Source: Syngnathus acus | Taxonomy: Eukaryota > Chordata > Actinopteri > Syngnathiformes > Syngnathidae | DNA length: 64,000 nt | Direction of reading: 5' to 3' | Assembly: GCF_901709675.1 (NCBI RefSeq) | Contig: NC_051098.1 | Coordinates: 3,980,000 to 4,043,999, forward strand | Part shown: piece by piece, positions 20,801 to 34,900 of the stretch | How the letters are laid out: every line of letters begins with the position of its first letter | Position numbering within the stretch: position 1 is the first letter of the stretch | Program-made: the position numbers and the translations under genes | The notes under the pieces: generated by a model | The model's database searches: none | What the model was told of the DNA's origin: nothing | What the model saw: the letters and a program-made list of their open reading frames with translations, nothing else

Positions 20801-21991
20801 GTTGGTTTGTGTTTGTGAGAGACAGATGCATTACATGATGGAGTTCTTTGATGAGTGCCTGGCTTAAATGAGTTAGAATTGCAAAACTAAACTTCTTCAA
20901 TCTCCTGCATGGACACCAGCAAATGAGTTTCTGGTTCCCCATCACATCAAGGAACGTGTATCCCTCGCACGCCAATGTTAAAGGAGATGAATGGCGCTTT
21001 GATTGGCTGGGAAGCAACTTCACACCCACAACGGCTCAGTGCCTGCTTCCAAATATACCAGGCTACCGAAATACCAAAACTAGGCAAGCTCTCCAGTGTA
21101 CAGCACACCATGCACAAGACGTGGATTGCCACAAATATAGAGACTTAAGTGTCAGGAAAAAAAAAATCACCAAAATTGTTAGAAAAATGTATATATATGT
21201 TATCATGCGTTCTCTAATCAATGCTTTACCGCAGTATTACTGCAATATATGCTTGCTGTTTGGCCTTGCTGTTTTTATGATGTACCACAGAAGAGAAAAG
21301 TTACGGCTGGGTCAGGAGAGAGGTTACAGCTGGGTCAGACAGGACCAGCTGACAACTCAGCAAAAAGAAGACATCTACCGAGACAGTTCCATTCTAACAA
21401 AGACCACTTTGTTAAACAACATGCCTCATTGCTGTCTTGCACCTCAGATGAACCTACAAGTGACCATCATTGTCAGGGTTTTCCAAACTATCCTGATCGT
21501 AAGATTATGTCGGAATGTATGTATCCAGTAATAAATAACCTAGCTTGTCCCATTCTACACAATGTCATAAAGCATCCCTTGCTATGTTTTGACTAGAGGT
21601 CAAAGGTTTTCTTCTCTATCCAGGCCACTCAAATTCCTCTTCCCACATGTTCTTATCAGTATGTAAACACCTAGTGATTTCTTCCTTACGAGGCAAAGCC
21701 CACACGCGTACCCCCTCCCCTTTTAGGGGCTTTTGCCTCACAATTGTGGGTAGGGCAAATCCAAATAAAAAGAGCGGGAGTGTACACAGATATTTAGTGT
21801 AGTGAGATTGTTGTGAAGCTATCTGTACTGCACTCCTCGCGAGAAAAGACTTAATATTCTGTCTCACTTGTGGTTTGTTTGCTGTTGCTCTTCTCTTGAA
21901 ATTTGTTCGGTCAGCGAATAAACCTAACAAAGCTGATGGCAGTCAGCAACTTTTCCAACATTGCTAATAATTGGTGTCTGTTTTATAGCAG
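20801..21991. other. Intron between ubash3b exons 7 and 8
   Basis: An open frame at 20923-21531 (+) has no recognisable domain and no supporting signals. Otherwise the stretch holds no recognised repeat ends or exons. Confidence 0.4.
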
Positions 21992-22112
21992 GTCCTGCGG
22001 ATTAGTAATCACACCCAGCAGCCCAAGCGGTCATTTTTTGTTTGTCGACACGGTGAGAGAATGGACGTGGTGTTTGGAAAGCACTGGCTTTCACTCTGCT
22101 CAGACCGTAAAG
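21992..22112 (+). CDS. ubash3b: ubash3b exon 8 (start of histidine phosphatase domain)
   Basis: Acceptor TTATAGCAG is followed by VLRISNHTQQPKR, FFVCRHGERMDVVFGKHWLS and LCSDRK, with donor GTTAGC. VCRHGERMDVVFGK is the hallmark of the UBASH3 phosphatase domain; the His of RHG is the phosphate-accepting residue. 121 nt, phase 0 in, phase 1 out. The next exons (the rest of the about 270-aa phosphatase) were not found before hmbs, which begins on the other strand at 25973. Confidence 0.93.
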
Positions 22113-22349
22113 GTTAGCACTACCTTGTATGCTAATATAGTGTAAGGACCTGGATTTACAAGTTTAATTCAATCCATGTCCAAGCAAGTAACTCCATTTA
22201 CTCATCAAATTAGCTCAGTAACTTTAGAGCCAACATTAAAGTTATCCAGCCTGGTCCACTAATACACAGTTATAAGGGTATGTAACCTTATGAGCACCAC
22301 CTTATCTCTGCTAACTATTTAAGAATGATGATATATACAGGCTTCAAGG

Positions 22350-22760
22350 AAATTCCACCAAAGTCAACCATTCGACATCTCAGGAGGGGGGATGCAGTGC
22401 ATCGTTAACACTGTGTACAGTGGAGACGGTGTGTTGCTAACCTTGACTCGGGACGCTGTGAGTCGGTGGGGAGAATACTTGTACATATTTACAATAATTG
22501 AGACCTCATCAATTCTACCGACACGCCTTCCATTGTGGAAGCAGAGCCTGGGAACTCTGAGGTGGGCTCTCCCATCTCTGGGGTCGAAGTCACTGAGGTA
22601 GTTAAAAAGCTCCTCGAGGGCAGGGCCCCAGGGGCGGATGAGATCCCCTCCCGGAGTCCTCAAAGGCTTTGGCTGATGTGGGGCTGTCCTGGCTGACACG
22701 CCTCTATAACATCGCGGACAGTGCCTCTGGATTGGCAGACTGGGTTATTGGTCCTCCTTT
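22350..22760 (+). pseudogene. LINE reverse transcriptase fragment
   Basis: The + strand reads VEAEPGNSEVGSPISGVEVT, VVKKLLEGRAPGADEI and LSWLTRLYNIA with small frame breaks. This is the region just before the RT core of a fish non-LTR element. The family is the same type as 47490-48890. It is truncated at both ends. Confidence 0.6.
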
Positions 22761-22993
22761 TTAATTATTTATTTAGTCACGGGAGCATCGTTATAATTCC
22801 GAAACTGATTTCAAGATACATTACTGACATTCAGAGTTTAACAATTGATTTAAATCAGGGCCCGTGCACTATTTTGTACAATGAACATAGTAACTGAGTA
22901 CATCCGATGCAATCCCGTTTGTCTCTCGGTATATTTGATGACAACTTTTCAAAGAAGATTCTCATTTTGGAATGCTTTTTGTGCAGGTAGATA

Positions 22994-24603
22994 CAGTGCC
23001 TTGCGAAAGTATTCGCCCCCCTTGAACCTTTCAACATTTCGCGACATTTCAGGCTTCAAACATAAAGATATAAAAGTTTAATTTTTTGTCAAGAATCAAC
23101 AAGTGGGACACAATCGTGAAGTGGAACAAAATTTATTGGATAATTTAAACTTTTTTAACAAATAAAAAACTGAAAAGTGGGGCGTGCAATATTATTCGGC
23201 CCCCTTGCGCTAATACTTTGTAGCGCCACCTTTTGCTGCAATTACAGCTGCAAGTCGCTTGGGGTATGTCTTTATCAGTTTTGCACATCGAGAGACTGGA
23301 ATTCTTGCCCATTCCTTGCAAAACAGCTCGAGCTCAGTGAGGTTGGATGGAGAGCGTTTGTGAACAGCAGTCTTCAGCTCTTTCCACAGATTCTCGATTG
23401 GATTCAGGTCTGGACTTTGACTTGGCCATTCTAACACCTGGATACGTCTATTTGTGAACCATTCCATTGTAGATTTGGCTTTATGTTTTGGATCATTGTC
23501 CTGTTGGAAGATAAATCTCCGTCCCAGTCTCAGGTCTTTTGCAGACTCCAACAGGTTTTCTTCCAGAATGGTCCTGTATTTGGCTCCATCCATCTTCCCA
23601 TCAATTTTAGCCATCTTCCCTGTCCCTGCTGAAGAAAAGCAGGCCCAAACCATGATGCTGCCACCACCATGTTTGACAGTGGGGATGGTGTGTTCAGGGT
23701 GATGAGCTGTGTTGCTTTTACGCCAAACATATCGTTTTGCATTGTATCGATTTTGGTTTCATCTGACCAGAGCACCTTCTTCCACATGTTTGGTGTGTCT
23801 CCCAGGTGGCTTGTGGCAAACTTTAAACAAGACTTTTATGGATATCTTTGAGAAATGGCTTTCTTCTTGCCACTCTTCCATAAAGGCCAGATTTGTGCAG
23901 TGCACGACTGATTGTTGTCCTATGGACAGACTCTCCCACCTCAGCTGTAGTTATCTGCAGTTCATCCAGAGTGATCATGGGCCTCTTGGCTGCATCTCTG
24001 ATCAGTCTTCTCCTTGTTTGAGATGAAAGTTTGGAGGGACGGCCGGGTCTTGGTAGATTTGCAGTGGTCTGATACTCCTTCCATTTCAATATAATTGCTT
24101 GCACAGTGCTCCTTGAGATCTTTAAAGCTTGGGAAATCTTTTTGTATCCAAATCCGGCTTTAAACTTCTCCACAACAGTATCTCGGACCTGCCTGGTGTG
24201 TTCCTTTGTCTTCATGGTTCTCTCTGCGCTTGAAACAGAACCCTGAGACTATCAAAGAGCAGGCGCATTTATACGGAGACTTGATTACACACAGGTGCAT
24301 TCTATTTATCATCATCAGTCATTTAGGACAACATTGGATCATTCAAAGATCCTCACTGAACTTCTGGAGTGAGTTTGCTGCACTGAAAGTAAAGGGGCCG
24401 AATATTATTGCACGCCCCACTTTTCAGTTTTTTATTTGTTAAAAAAGTTTAAATTATCCAATAAATATCGTTCCACTTCACGATTGTGTCCCACTTGTTG
24501 ATTCTTGACAAAAAATTAAAATTTTATATCTTTATGTTTGAACCCTGAAATGTGACGAAATGTTGAAAGGTTCAAGGGGGCCGAATACTTTCGCAAGGCA
24601 CTG
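22994..24603 (-). mobile_element. Tc1-like transposon, near full length
   Basis: The ends CAGTGCCTTGCGAAAGTATT and AATACTTTCGCAAGGCACTG are long inverted repeats (over 80 bp readable, through the AACCTTTCAACATTTCG motif) with TA on both sides. Length is 1.61 kb, normal for fish Tc1. The transposase reads on the minus strand with frame breaks. Confidence 0.95.
23210..24215 (-). pseudogene. Tc1 transposase with two frameshifts
   Basis: The N-terminal paired-type HTH (MKTKEHTRQVRDTVVEKF... ISQALKISRSTVQAI) and GRPSK hook run from 24215 to about 23823 in one frame. The middle (MWKKVLWSDETKID, first catalytic Asp) is in a second frame, and the end (FIFQQDNDPKHKAKS, PDLNPIENLW with the second Asp and the Glu) in a third. 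The whole DDE triad is still readable. Two small indels, near 23830 and 23650, break the gene. Confidence 0.9.
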
Positions 24604-24605
<2 letters not shown>

Positions 24606-24642
<37 letters not shown>

Positions 24643-24752
24643 TTATATATATATATAGTTTTTTTTCTTTTTTTCTGCGGCTTGGCGGCCCGGTACCAAG
24701 TGACCCACGGATCGGTACCGGTCCGCGGCCCGGTGGTTGGGGATCACCGCTT
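24606..24752. repeat. (TA)n microsatellite and inverted hAT end
   Basis: An alternating TA run (about 24608-24655) directly abuts the Tc1 right edge. At 24665-24752 lies the reverse complement of the CAGTGGTCCCCAACCACCGG hAT end at 12881. Confidence 0.65.
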
Positions 24753-24769
24753 TAGACAACCTTTATCTT

Positions 24770-25551
24770 TTGGATAAGGTCATTTAATCATGTAAAGCCA
24801 TGATTTAATTCCATATCAGTTTTTTTCCATATACTGTACTGTAAGGGAATACAAATATCTAAATTCAAGATTCCAATTACTGTTAAAGGTTCATTTGCTA
24901 CTCTTAAATAAAACTTAAGCATGGCCTTTTTGTTGTGTGCATGTGTGTAAAGTACACACTACTACGCCACATCCACACACCAACATGAGTTGTTTTTCTG
25001 AATTGGAACAGTCTGATTTCAAATTCAGTTCTAGAGGTTAATGACTGGGTGTCTAGTGACCATTCTTACTTTACCAGCTATCAATATTTTCAACTGTTAT
25101 ACATAAAGACCTGTGATGCACTACTTTCAGTTTTGTCAGTGGCGTAATCAGTTGAATTTAGTTTCATAAGAAAACATTTAACACAAAAAATGTCACACAA
25201 CTTAATTTCAATGATTTAAATAGATGTCACATTCATATCTGGGTAAACCAAACAAAAGGACACTTGGGGAAAATAACATCATCTTATTAATGTAAAAATG
25301 AGTACTGTGAAACTGCACAAATAAAAAGTTAACATTTAAAGGTGAAACAAGATTAACATTGAACTCAAGGGGTAAACGCAAACTATAATAAAGACTGTAA
25401 AATAAAATGCATCTTCAAACTGACTGGATCTTTTTATTCATTAGCACATTCGTTTAAAAAAAATCTAGAACTGAGAATAAGGCAACCCAGATAACAGACT
25501 TTGAGCAGATGAAAAGTGGAATAGTCAAGCAAAATTATTACATATCAAAAC
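24770..25551. other. Intergenic DNA between ubash3b and hmbs
   Basis: No exon or transposon ends recognised. The lost ubash3b phosphatase exons are not here on either strand as far as I can read. Confidence 0.45.
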
Positions 25552-25557
25552 TTTATT
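25552..25557 (-). terminator. Candidate hmbs polyadenylation signal
   Basis: AATAAA on the minus strand about 415 bp after the hmbs stop codon. Another candidate lies near 25433. Which is used cannot be told from sequence. Confidence 0.4.
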
Positions 25558-25972
25558 CCCACCACATAAAATTAGCTCCTGCGACCAGGCTGTGTGGAAC
25601 AATTTAGCAATGTAGTGAAACTGATGTTGTATGAGTTAGCCATCATTGGCTGGAAAGGGATTTGTGATGATGTTTTGGGAAATGTTTCTTCGATTCAGTA
25701 TTTATAAATATATATATAGATAAAAGTTGAAGTATTTTATGGGTGAGATGAGTATCAAGTGCTCAACAAGAAAATAAAGCTAAACTAAAAATAGCTCAAA
25801 CCTACAAAATGTTGTCTTTGCCAGCCTAAACCTTAAAATATTGATGAATTTAAGACAGACATTTAGTGACTGCTCTTTGTGAGGGTTTCAAGGCAGTACA
25901 ATTGTAAAACACTATGGAAGCTCTGAACAACATAATCGGATTGCTCAGATGATAGAGCAAATGAAGCAGCCA

Positions 25973-28900
25973 TTATCTAGCATCATTGAGCTGTCGGGCC
26001 ACTGTCAGGATCTCCTTGGCGCCTTTGCTCAGGAGCAAGTTGGCCAAGTCTACTCCCAGATGCTCAGCATTGTTCTGTGAGGCGCTGCAGATCTTGATAG
26101 CTGTCACCCCCACATGCTGGACCTGCTCATCCACTTCTTCCTGACACTGAAACACCAACAGGTTACAATGTGCTCAATCTAGTAGCTATGATCGCTGGCA
26201 AATTCTCAACTCTGATTAATAGATTGTTGTGTTTGAGTGGCTGCCATGTAAGACAAATCAGTCTGACTAGTGTACTACTTAATAGTGTGGCAAAACGTGC
26301 TCTTATGTCATGAAATTACAGTAAACCCTCAACTATCGCAAGTTCTGTAATAGCGTCCTGTTCTTGCTGTATGCTCACTGGCTCGGTTTTGCCCCTCATA
26401 TTCAATGGGTTATTGGTCTGTTTTTATTCATCGCTCATTTTATTTTATTTATTATTTATTATTTATGGTTTGTGCCTTCTTGTTTTTGTTTTGTGTCGCC
26501 TACTTGTATGTCTCGTCACCGTGGGATGGAGGAAACGGAATTTCGGTTTCTTTGTGTGTCTTGACATATGAAGGGATTGACAATAAAGCTGACTTTGACT
26601 TTGACTTGAACTTGTTTTTTAATGTAATTCCACTTCAAGCCACTGGGGGAGCACACTATTGGCCAACACTGTAAATTTGGAAGAAAGGCAAGACCAGCCT
26701 CCTACTTGGCCAGTTTGAACGAGACTACTCAATGTCTCAGTCCTCTTCTAGCCGCCAATTTCAGGACCTCACAAAGCTTTTGCTTTGTGAAGCCGTAAAA
26801 ACGGCGGCTCACGTAATCGGACCATTTTCAGCTGATTGGAATAAAGGGGGGAGTGTCGAACATAAACAAAGCCAGTGCGGAAAACCTTCTGGTAGTTGTC
26901 GTGTGAAGCTAACATAAAGCATCATGTAATGAGGAAGGAAATACTTTCATTTGGAAACCGGAAACAGTGCAACAGTGACTTGAAATGTGTGCAAAATAAG
27001 CAAATGAGCAAAGGCTAGAGCTTTGAATGTGTCCAAAAACAACAACAACAAAAAACGGTAAATGGTCAACTGTCCATCTATAATACAACTTCTGCTGCTG
27101 CAGCTACTACTACAACTAAAACATTGATCAGACACGGACTCTGTAATACATGATACCTGAAGTGTAGAAGCAATGCTAGTCTGCATGGTGTCCTTCAGAA
27201 AGTCTGAACCGTCCAAGCTGCACACGGCACCAGTCAAGTAAAGCTATGGGCACATGACACCAAAAGAATAACATTGCATTTTAAATTGGTGGTGGTTATT
27301 GTAATCAGATTTCTATATATGAAAGGTCACATTTAGGAAAATTCAAATGTCCATGACCGGGATGCAACATGAACAACAAATATAAAGATTGTAGAAAAGT
27401 TCATTTACGGTACGGTATGGTACTCCTACTACATTCTCGTCAGCAGAACTCAAATTTTACAATAAAACAAAATATTACTTTGCACTAAGGCCACTTTGTA
27501 CCAGATTACTTGTCTCTTTGGTAAAAGTCTTTTTTTTACATGCTGATTTTTTTTCTCTTATATGAGCTGTAAAAAACAATCATCCCAATTAAAATAATAA
27601 ATAAAGAAATATTTCACTCTGTTACAATAATGAAAAAATATTTTCCATTGTATTCAAATTTATTTTGATGCACCTGGATGGAATCCATCAGAAAACGATT
27701 CCCACCTAGTTATTAAAATTTTGTTTTTGTAGCTATTAAAAGGTATATATTTATGTTTTTTTTTAAATAATTCGGAGTCTAAAATTATTTATATAATTTG
27801 TTAACAGAAATGTCCACTGTTTTTCTTGATAAGAATGTTCTAGACCAGTGGTTCTTAACCTTGTCGGACGTACCGAACCCCACCAGTTTCATATGCGCAT
27901 TCACCGAACCCCTCAATAGCCAAAAATGTAATTATTTTTTTCAAATTCAAGACATAAATGTATTTTACTGGCGTACAAAATGAGCCGTGCATGATCAAGA
28001 ACAAAACCAACAGAATGCATGAACTCACAACAAATTACATACGTACCTGCAAATCATTGTGACTTCTGCTGTTGCCTTTGTGAGACCAGTTCAGATATGC
28101 GTCATCACAAATTTACATGATAAATCAAGTGTGTTCGGACCGCCGCAGTGGAGCCTTGCCGAACCCCTGAGACCGACTCACCGAACCCCTAGGGTTCGAT
28201 CGAACCCAGGTTAAGAACCACAGTTCGAGACAATGCTAAAAACAGCAAGTTGCAAAATAACTTGCAGTCACATTATTAGCCGTTGTAGTGTAGGCCGGTA
28301 CCCTCAAAATTTCATCAGAATCCAATTATTACACTCCACCATTACAAAATTGGCATAATTGTAATATAAAAAACTAATCTTGAGTTGTTTTGAGTCATTG
28401 TTATTGAAATGTTTCAACCGTTCTAAGGGAATATTTACATAGGTGTACAGCTAGTAAACTCCAATGCACTGTTTTTATGCAAGGAAACCATACTTGAATT
28501 TACACATTTGCACCTTTTATTATTTAAAAAAAAAAATCAAATTTATAAACTTTCTTTGGTCCAAAAGGAATTTACATAAGTGTTTTCATTTGTCTTAATA
28601 TTTCTGAGTTTTTTCCACCCACAAATATGATTGTTTGAATAATTGTGATTTCAATTATTTGCAAAATAATTGTAATTGATATTTTTTTTCTCCATAATTG
28701 AGCAGCCCTGTTTTATAGTTCTGGGATTGGTTGGCGGCCACAGTCCAGAGTGTATCATGCCTCTCCCAAAATTGCAGCTGGGATCGGATTCATCTCACAC
28801 GTGACCCCAATGAGGAAAACCCGGAGAGAAAAATAAATAAGTACCTGCGAGTCTTTCACTTCTGTGTGCACAGCCACCGGAACACTGCAACCTCCCTCCT

Positions 28901-31900
28901 ATAAATGACACTTAGATGAGCATACTGTACAAAGATGTCACTGTCGAGGGGATTTTGTATTTCAATGGGTGTCAATTATACGCAGATTTTTGCTATTTGC
29001 GGACAGGCCTAGTCATTTTTCCCCATTAATAGCAGGAGTCAACTGTTTAAAGAAATACTTGTCGGTTCCCAGAATGCAATGTGTGCATGTAGTTAATGAA
29101 GTTATAATTACATTAATCCTCTTAACATCTTTGATTGTTTTACAAGTAATTTAATGCGTCATGTTTAACACATTTATGCTTGTTTTATGTTAGACTCTAA
29201 TTACATTATTTTTTTACTTTTTTTTTCTAAAACAAACTGTGACTGTCTTGTGTAAAATAGTGACACTCAGGTCAATTCCTTGTACAACTTGCGTGGCTCA
29301 CCTAAGAATTGATTGTAAAAATTAGAATTTTTGTTTTTAATGACAGATGTGCAGAAAATTACCTTAAGAAATGTTGTTGGATATATACAAGGAAACGATA
29401 TGGTTTAGGTTTACGTGTAATAATGAATGAGAGAAATGTTACAACTGCTGTAAAAGTTTAGAGTATATAAAGGTAGAAGCAATCCGTAAACATCTGCCAT
29501 TTGGCTGATATTTGAAGAACCATAATCGGGTGATTTAATCAGCTAGTCGGGCCCTATCAAAAACAAATCCACTTGTTGCTGAACCTAATCTTTACATTCA
29601 TAAATATTAATAAACATAAAACTATATGGTGGCACGATATAAACTGGTTAGCACGCCCGCCCGCCCCACAGTTCAGAGGTGCAGAGTTTGAATCCAGCTC
29701 CGGCCTCCCTGTGTGGAGCTTCCGTGTTCTCCCTGTGTGCCTGCGTGGGTTTCCCCGGGTTCTCCGATCTTTCTCCCACAATTGACAACTCCACATTGTC
29801 TGTAGGTATGATTCTGAGGGTGAATGCTTGTTTTTCTATGTGTGCGCTGCAATTGACTGGTGACCAGTTCACCCTGCCTAATGCCCAAAGTCAGCTGGGA
29901 TTGGCTTCAGCACGGCCATGAGCCACATGAGGAAAAGTGGTTCAGAAAATGGATGGATGGATTTTATTATTGTTTTGCATTCTGTTAACTGTTATTTATT
30001 TTGATTTAGTTTAACCCGGCAAGTACAACACACTTATAACTTTATTTCACATTTTGTTTTACATGACTTGTCAAAAAAGGAAGCGGCTTAAAGCAATTCT
30101 GCATATCTAGTCCCGTCCCAATTGCAACCAAGGGTTTCACTGCCAGACACACAATCTATATTACTACAGTACTACCGTAATTTTCGGAGTATAAGTCGCA
30201 CCGGAGTATAAGTCGCACCAGCCATAAAATGCCCAAAAAAGTGAAAAAAAACCGTATATATGTATATAAGTCGCTCCTGAGTATAAGTCGCCCCCCCACC
30301 CAAACTATGAAAAAAACCGCGACTTATAGTCCGAAAATTACGGTATTTACAATACTACCATAATCATGAAAACAGAGAAACAAAAGAAAACAGAAATTTT
30401 GAAAGGTGTTATACAAATAAAACTGTCTTGCCTTGCTTTTGCGATACTTCTACTTAATTTTACTACATAGGAGTTCACTTCTTTGACCATCATGAGTATT
30501 AAAATGTTGGTTAAACCAATGTTGGTCCAGCAATCGTTGATGTTTTGGGGAATCTATGTTAATGGTTGAAAAACTCATTCATTGTCAAAGCTGTAACAGA
30601 AGCGCTTTGACGCTATCTGCTGGCGTCTTGGTGCCAAGGAGACAACTTGAAGCCAGTCGAGGCCATGATACTAATGGTTCTCCCACTGTTTGAACTAAGT
30701 ACCACCTAAAAAAATACTTGTGCCAAATAACACTGTCAATCTGTCATGATATAAACTAAAGGCCCAAGGGCTCATCAAACGGGTATGTCACTTGCTCATA
30801 GAAAATTGTTTTAATAGTAAAGAAATTTGAAAATCAACTCGCTGCACAGAACAGAAGTTCCACTGTAAACTGGCAGTAGTGCGTGCGTGTGGTTGTGGTT
30901 GTGTTAATGCGTACCAGGTGCCTAAGAAATGCTCTCTCGGCAATGCAGCGCAGCACAGTGTCGGTGTCATTTAGCACAGACAGCATCTCCAGGATGTCTG
31001 TGTCTTTGGCTCGAGCCTCCACAGCAAGTGCGCCCTGACAAAAAAAAAAAAAAAAAATGCACTGGAATCACAACCAGTGATTTAACACAAAATTTCTAAA
31101 GAAAGCAATAATTGTTCCTACCTGTCCAACAGCATACATGCAATCGTCGGGCTCCAGAATCTAGCAGAGGGCGGACAATACTATGTTATATATGACGGCT
31201 TACTAGACCAGAGAGTTTCCAAACTTTTATGGAGCCAATTTTCCATTAATGTGGCCCGGCGCACTCATTTTCTTAGTACTATATTAGAGATGACTAGATA
31301 TTATTTTTAAAAAAGTAACCTGGCTTATACGATTTTCCCAACCCATCCTCCTTAGACCAGCAGCAGCAAGGATAATGGCAGCAAAATCCTCCTTTTCATC
31401 CAGTTTTTTCAGCCTTGTGTTCAAGTTTCCACGCTGGAGAGGAACGCTCAGGAAAGTCAGCACCAAAATATCAATACTTCCTGGCATTAGGCACTGTCAG
31501 CTAAATTCTAGTCTATCAACACTACGTGAGATGAATTATGTGTACACAATTGAAGAGTCATGTCTTTGGTCTATTACATATAATGATGTGCTGATGAGCA
31601 ATTGAAATAAATCTTCAATGAGGATACAATATCTTTGAACTCCAAATGGGGGAATCTCCTCTTTAACTGAGCAGTACGACGCAGTGAACTTGTGCCTATC
31701 ACGCTGCAAAAAAAAAAAGTACAGCATGTTTTTTTTCTTCATGTGACCACACCACATGAGTGGGTTTACCAAGTGCGGTGTACCTTTTTTCTGGAAGAGT
31801 CTCCAACGTTTTCCCGACATGTTTTGGATGTAGTACCACAGCATCATGGGGGTTCTCTCTCCTGAAATAAACCAAAAGCAAACAAGCTTAAGTAGAGTGC

Positions 31901-34900
31901 AATTGCCAAACCTGAATTTTATACTGGCTCCCATATTCCAAAAAACATGCATGTACTGTCTGGGTATTTGAAGCCTCTAAAGCAGGGGTGCCCAAATTCG
32001 TTCTTCGAGAGCTTCTATCCAGCTTGTTTTGGATGTATCCCAACTGCAACACAACTGATTCAAATGATCAAGATCGTTATCAGGCCTTCGCAAACCTTGC
32101 TGATGCGCTGATCATTTGAATCAGTTGTGCTGAATGACGGCTGTATGTAAGTCTATGTTCACACCACAGCTCAATTCTGAAGTTAAAATGATGACCTACA
32201 TTTTTTGCTTCCCTGAACTTGAGCACCCCTGCTTCAAAGGACTCCGAGACGGTGCGAGAGGTGTCACTCACTTGAGCACAGCTGCGATAGTGAATCCTGG
32301 AGGCAGCGTGGTGGGAAGGTCCTTCAGTGAATGGACCACCAGATCCACCCTACGGGAGACACAGAGGGGCACAGTCATGTAGTCATGCTCCCTCTCCTTG
32401 CGGAATAATACAACCATTCACAAGTGTTAGCATGCTTTGAAGACTTCTGCTTAATTTTGACATGTGGGTAAAATGAAAGGGTTTACAGTTTCAGTGGTTC
32501 TCATTCATCCACATGCTGCTTTCAAAGTTCATTCATACAGTATCTGAATTAGTAGCAGCTCCATTGGATATCCACTGCATATTAACAAGGTTGAGCAGGC
32601 AGTACTACTCACATATTCTTCTCCAGAGCAGTCTCCAACTCTTTGGTGAATAAACTCTTTTCTCCAATCTGGACAAAAAATGGTTTCTGATTTATCAAGA
32701 TTTTCGGTCATGGTTACCGGTAAAGAATATTACTTTTATCTACTTTCATTTACGAACAGTGTTTGCACATGCAACATGGTGGCGTAAATCTCTGCACCTC
32801 CTGTATTGCTAATGCTTATTTTTACACTAAACCGCACGAGGGCGCTCTAGGCCTGTGGAATAATTAGAACTGCAACTGACGATGAGTCTGACGTAAGCCA
32901 CGTAGAAGAGGAAGCGCTGCATCTTCTACCTCTGGAGTTAGCGGAGTTATTCATAAGTGACACAGAGGATAAAGACTTCATTGGATTCTGTGATTTGGAG
33001 TGACACGGATGGTTTAGTAAATTTGTTAGCATGTTATTTATGCTATAGTTATCTGAATAACTCTTAATATGTTCCATTAGGCACATTCTCAGTTCGTTGT
33101 TTATGTGTCATGTAACGTTAGCATACTGTACAATTATTCAGCCTGTTGTTTCCTCTATTCTATTTCTATTTTAAAATGCTTTTCAAGATGACATGTCTGT
33201 TCTTGGTGTTGGATTTAATCAAATAAATTTCCCCCATTCATGTGACTTATACATATGTTTTTTTCTTCTTTATCATGCATTTTATGGCTGGTGCGACTTG
33301 CACTCCGGAGCAACTTATAGTCCGGAAAGTACGGTAATTTCATCTTGATTAAACAGGAGAACTTCCATCCCAGTTGCTTATACTGACTAGTTAGCATGTC
33401 ACTTGCCTTACATGCAGCACACCCTCAAGTTTTTCAATTTGTAAACAGATGACAATGGGCGACTTTTTAATGTGCACACTGATAACAAGCCTTACCTTCG
33501 ATAAAGCTGTGTCAAGAATTTTGTCCCCAATTGTTGACATGGCCACTGAAAGAGAGAAGAAAGTACAAGTGGAGAAATAACTCGCTGGTGAAAAGCACTG
33601 ACGTGTGGCAATTCATCTGTCCATCAAATCATTTTTTAATCAGTACTGTTTTGTCCCCAGTATGGTCACAGGTGAGCTGGAGCTATTAAGAATCGGCGAG
33701 AGGTGGGATAAACCCTGGACTGGTCGCCAGTCCATAATATTTGTGTCTCCTGCTACTCTATCAAAGTCTTACCGAAGTAGTTCACTGTGACAGTTTGCTA
33801 TCATTTTGTCCACTTATGTGCCATTATGTTATAATTCAGTGAAGATTCTTACCAATTTCCAAAAGGATGTCAGGGTGCAGTTCTTTCAGTTTTTCTGCAA
33901 CACTGTCTGTTTGAATCCGAGCCAACTATAAAAACACACAAATAAGTTTTTAATGGACTGTACATTTTAGACTCGCATGAAATGAAAACAGTGCACAGTG
34001 TGAATTTCATGACAGTCAGTGGGAATGAAAAAACAAATATTAATTATTGTGAAAGAGTAATCCATCCATCCATTTTCTGAAGTGCTTGTTTGTCCTCATG
34101 GGAGTCGCTGGAGAGCTGGGGCCTATCCCAGCGGACTCCCGAGCAGTAGGCGGGGAACACCCTGGATAGAAGCGGTTCAAAACCTGCAGATTTATCTATC
34201 TGCTGACAATACCTTTCAATGTTCAAAATAACCGCTTCTGGGTTGCAATTTGCAAGCCAAAATTTGCATTTTGGCCATCATTAAAACACACTGAAGAGAA
34301 AAACTGAGAGTCACATATTTTGAGGTTTCTGATCAGTGGATACTTTATAATACGTATCACTAATGTTTTTCACAATACAGTCCTGAGTTTTGATTATGAC
34401 TTTTGATATGTACAATAAATTTTCTCAAAACTACAGTAGATCCAGTAGATCTACAACCCATTCAGAAATACTGTACTAAGTTTGAACAGAAAAATCCTTG
34501 ATTAGAAAAGTTCAAAATCAGATGGTCATTAGTTACAACTGTAGTATTTATGCAGCAGCTTGCCTGTTTAGTCGGGGGACCATTAGCAATATTAAAATGC
34601 TACTTTAAATGGTTTCTAACAGTTGTTACAACTGTAGCTGTTGTAAAGTGCCCTATATTTTACTGTATCGTACAACACTTGCATGTTATGTGTAAGCCAA
34701 AATTAGTAAAGTGTATATAAAGGATCTCAAATTAAATTCATGTGTCAAATGGCTTAAAATTGTTTAAAATTTCATTCAGTAACCTTGATCAATTCGCTAC
34801 GAATGCATGAAACGTCTACTCGTCAGGCATAGAAGTGTTACTGGTGCACCTGCAAAGTATAATTGCATATTAGGCGGCCGAAAGTGGCACTAGTATTCTG

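Noticed and set aside
20923-21531. 202-aa open frame in the ubash3b intron
   Set aside because: No known domain, no fitting splice pattern, and it lies between two well-supported exons of another gene.
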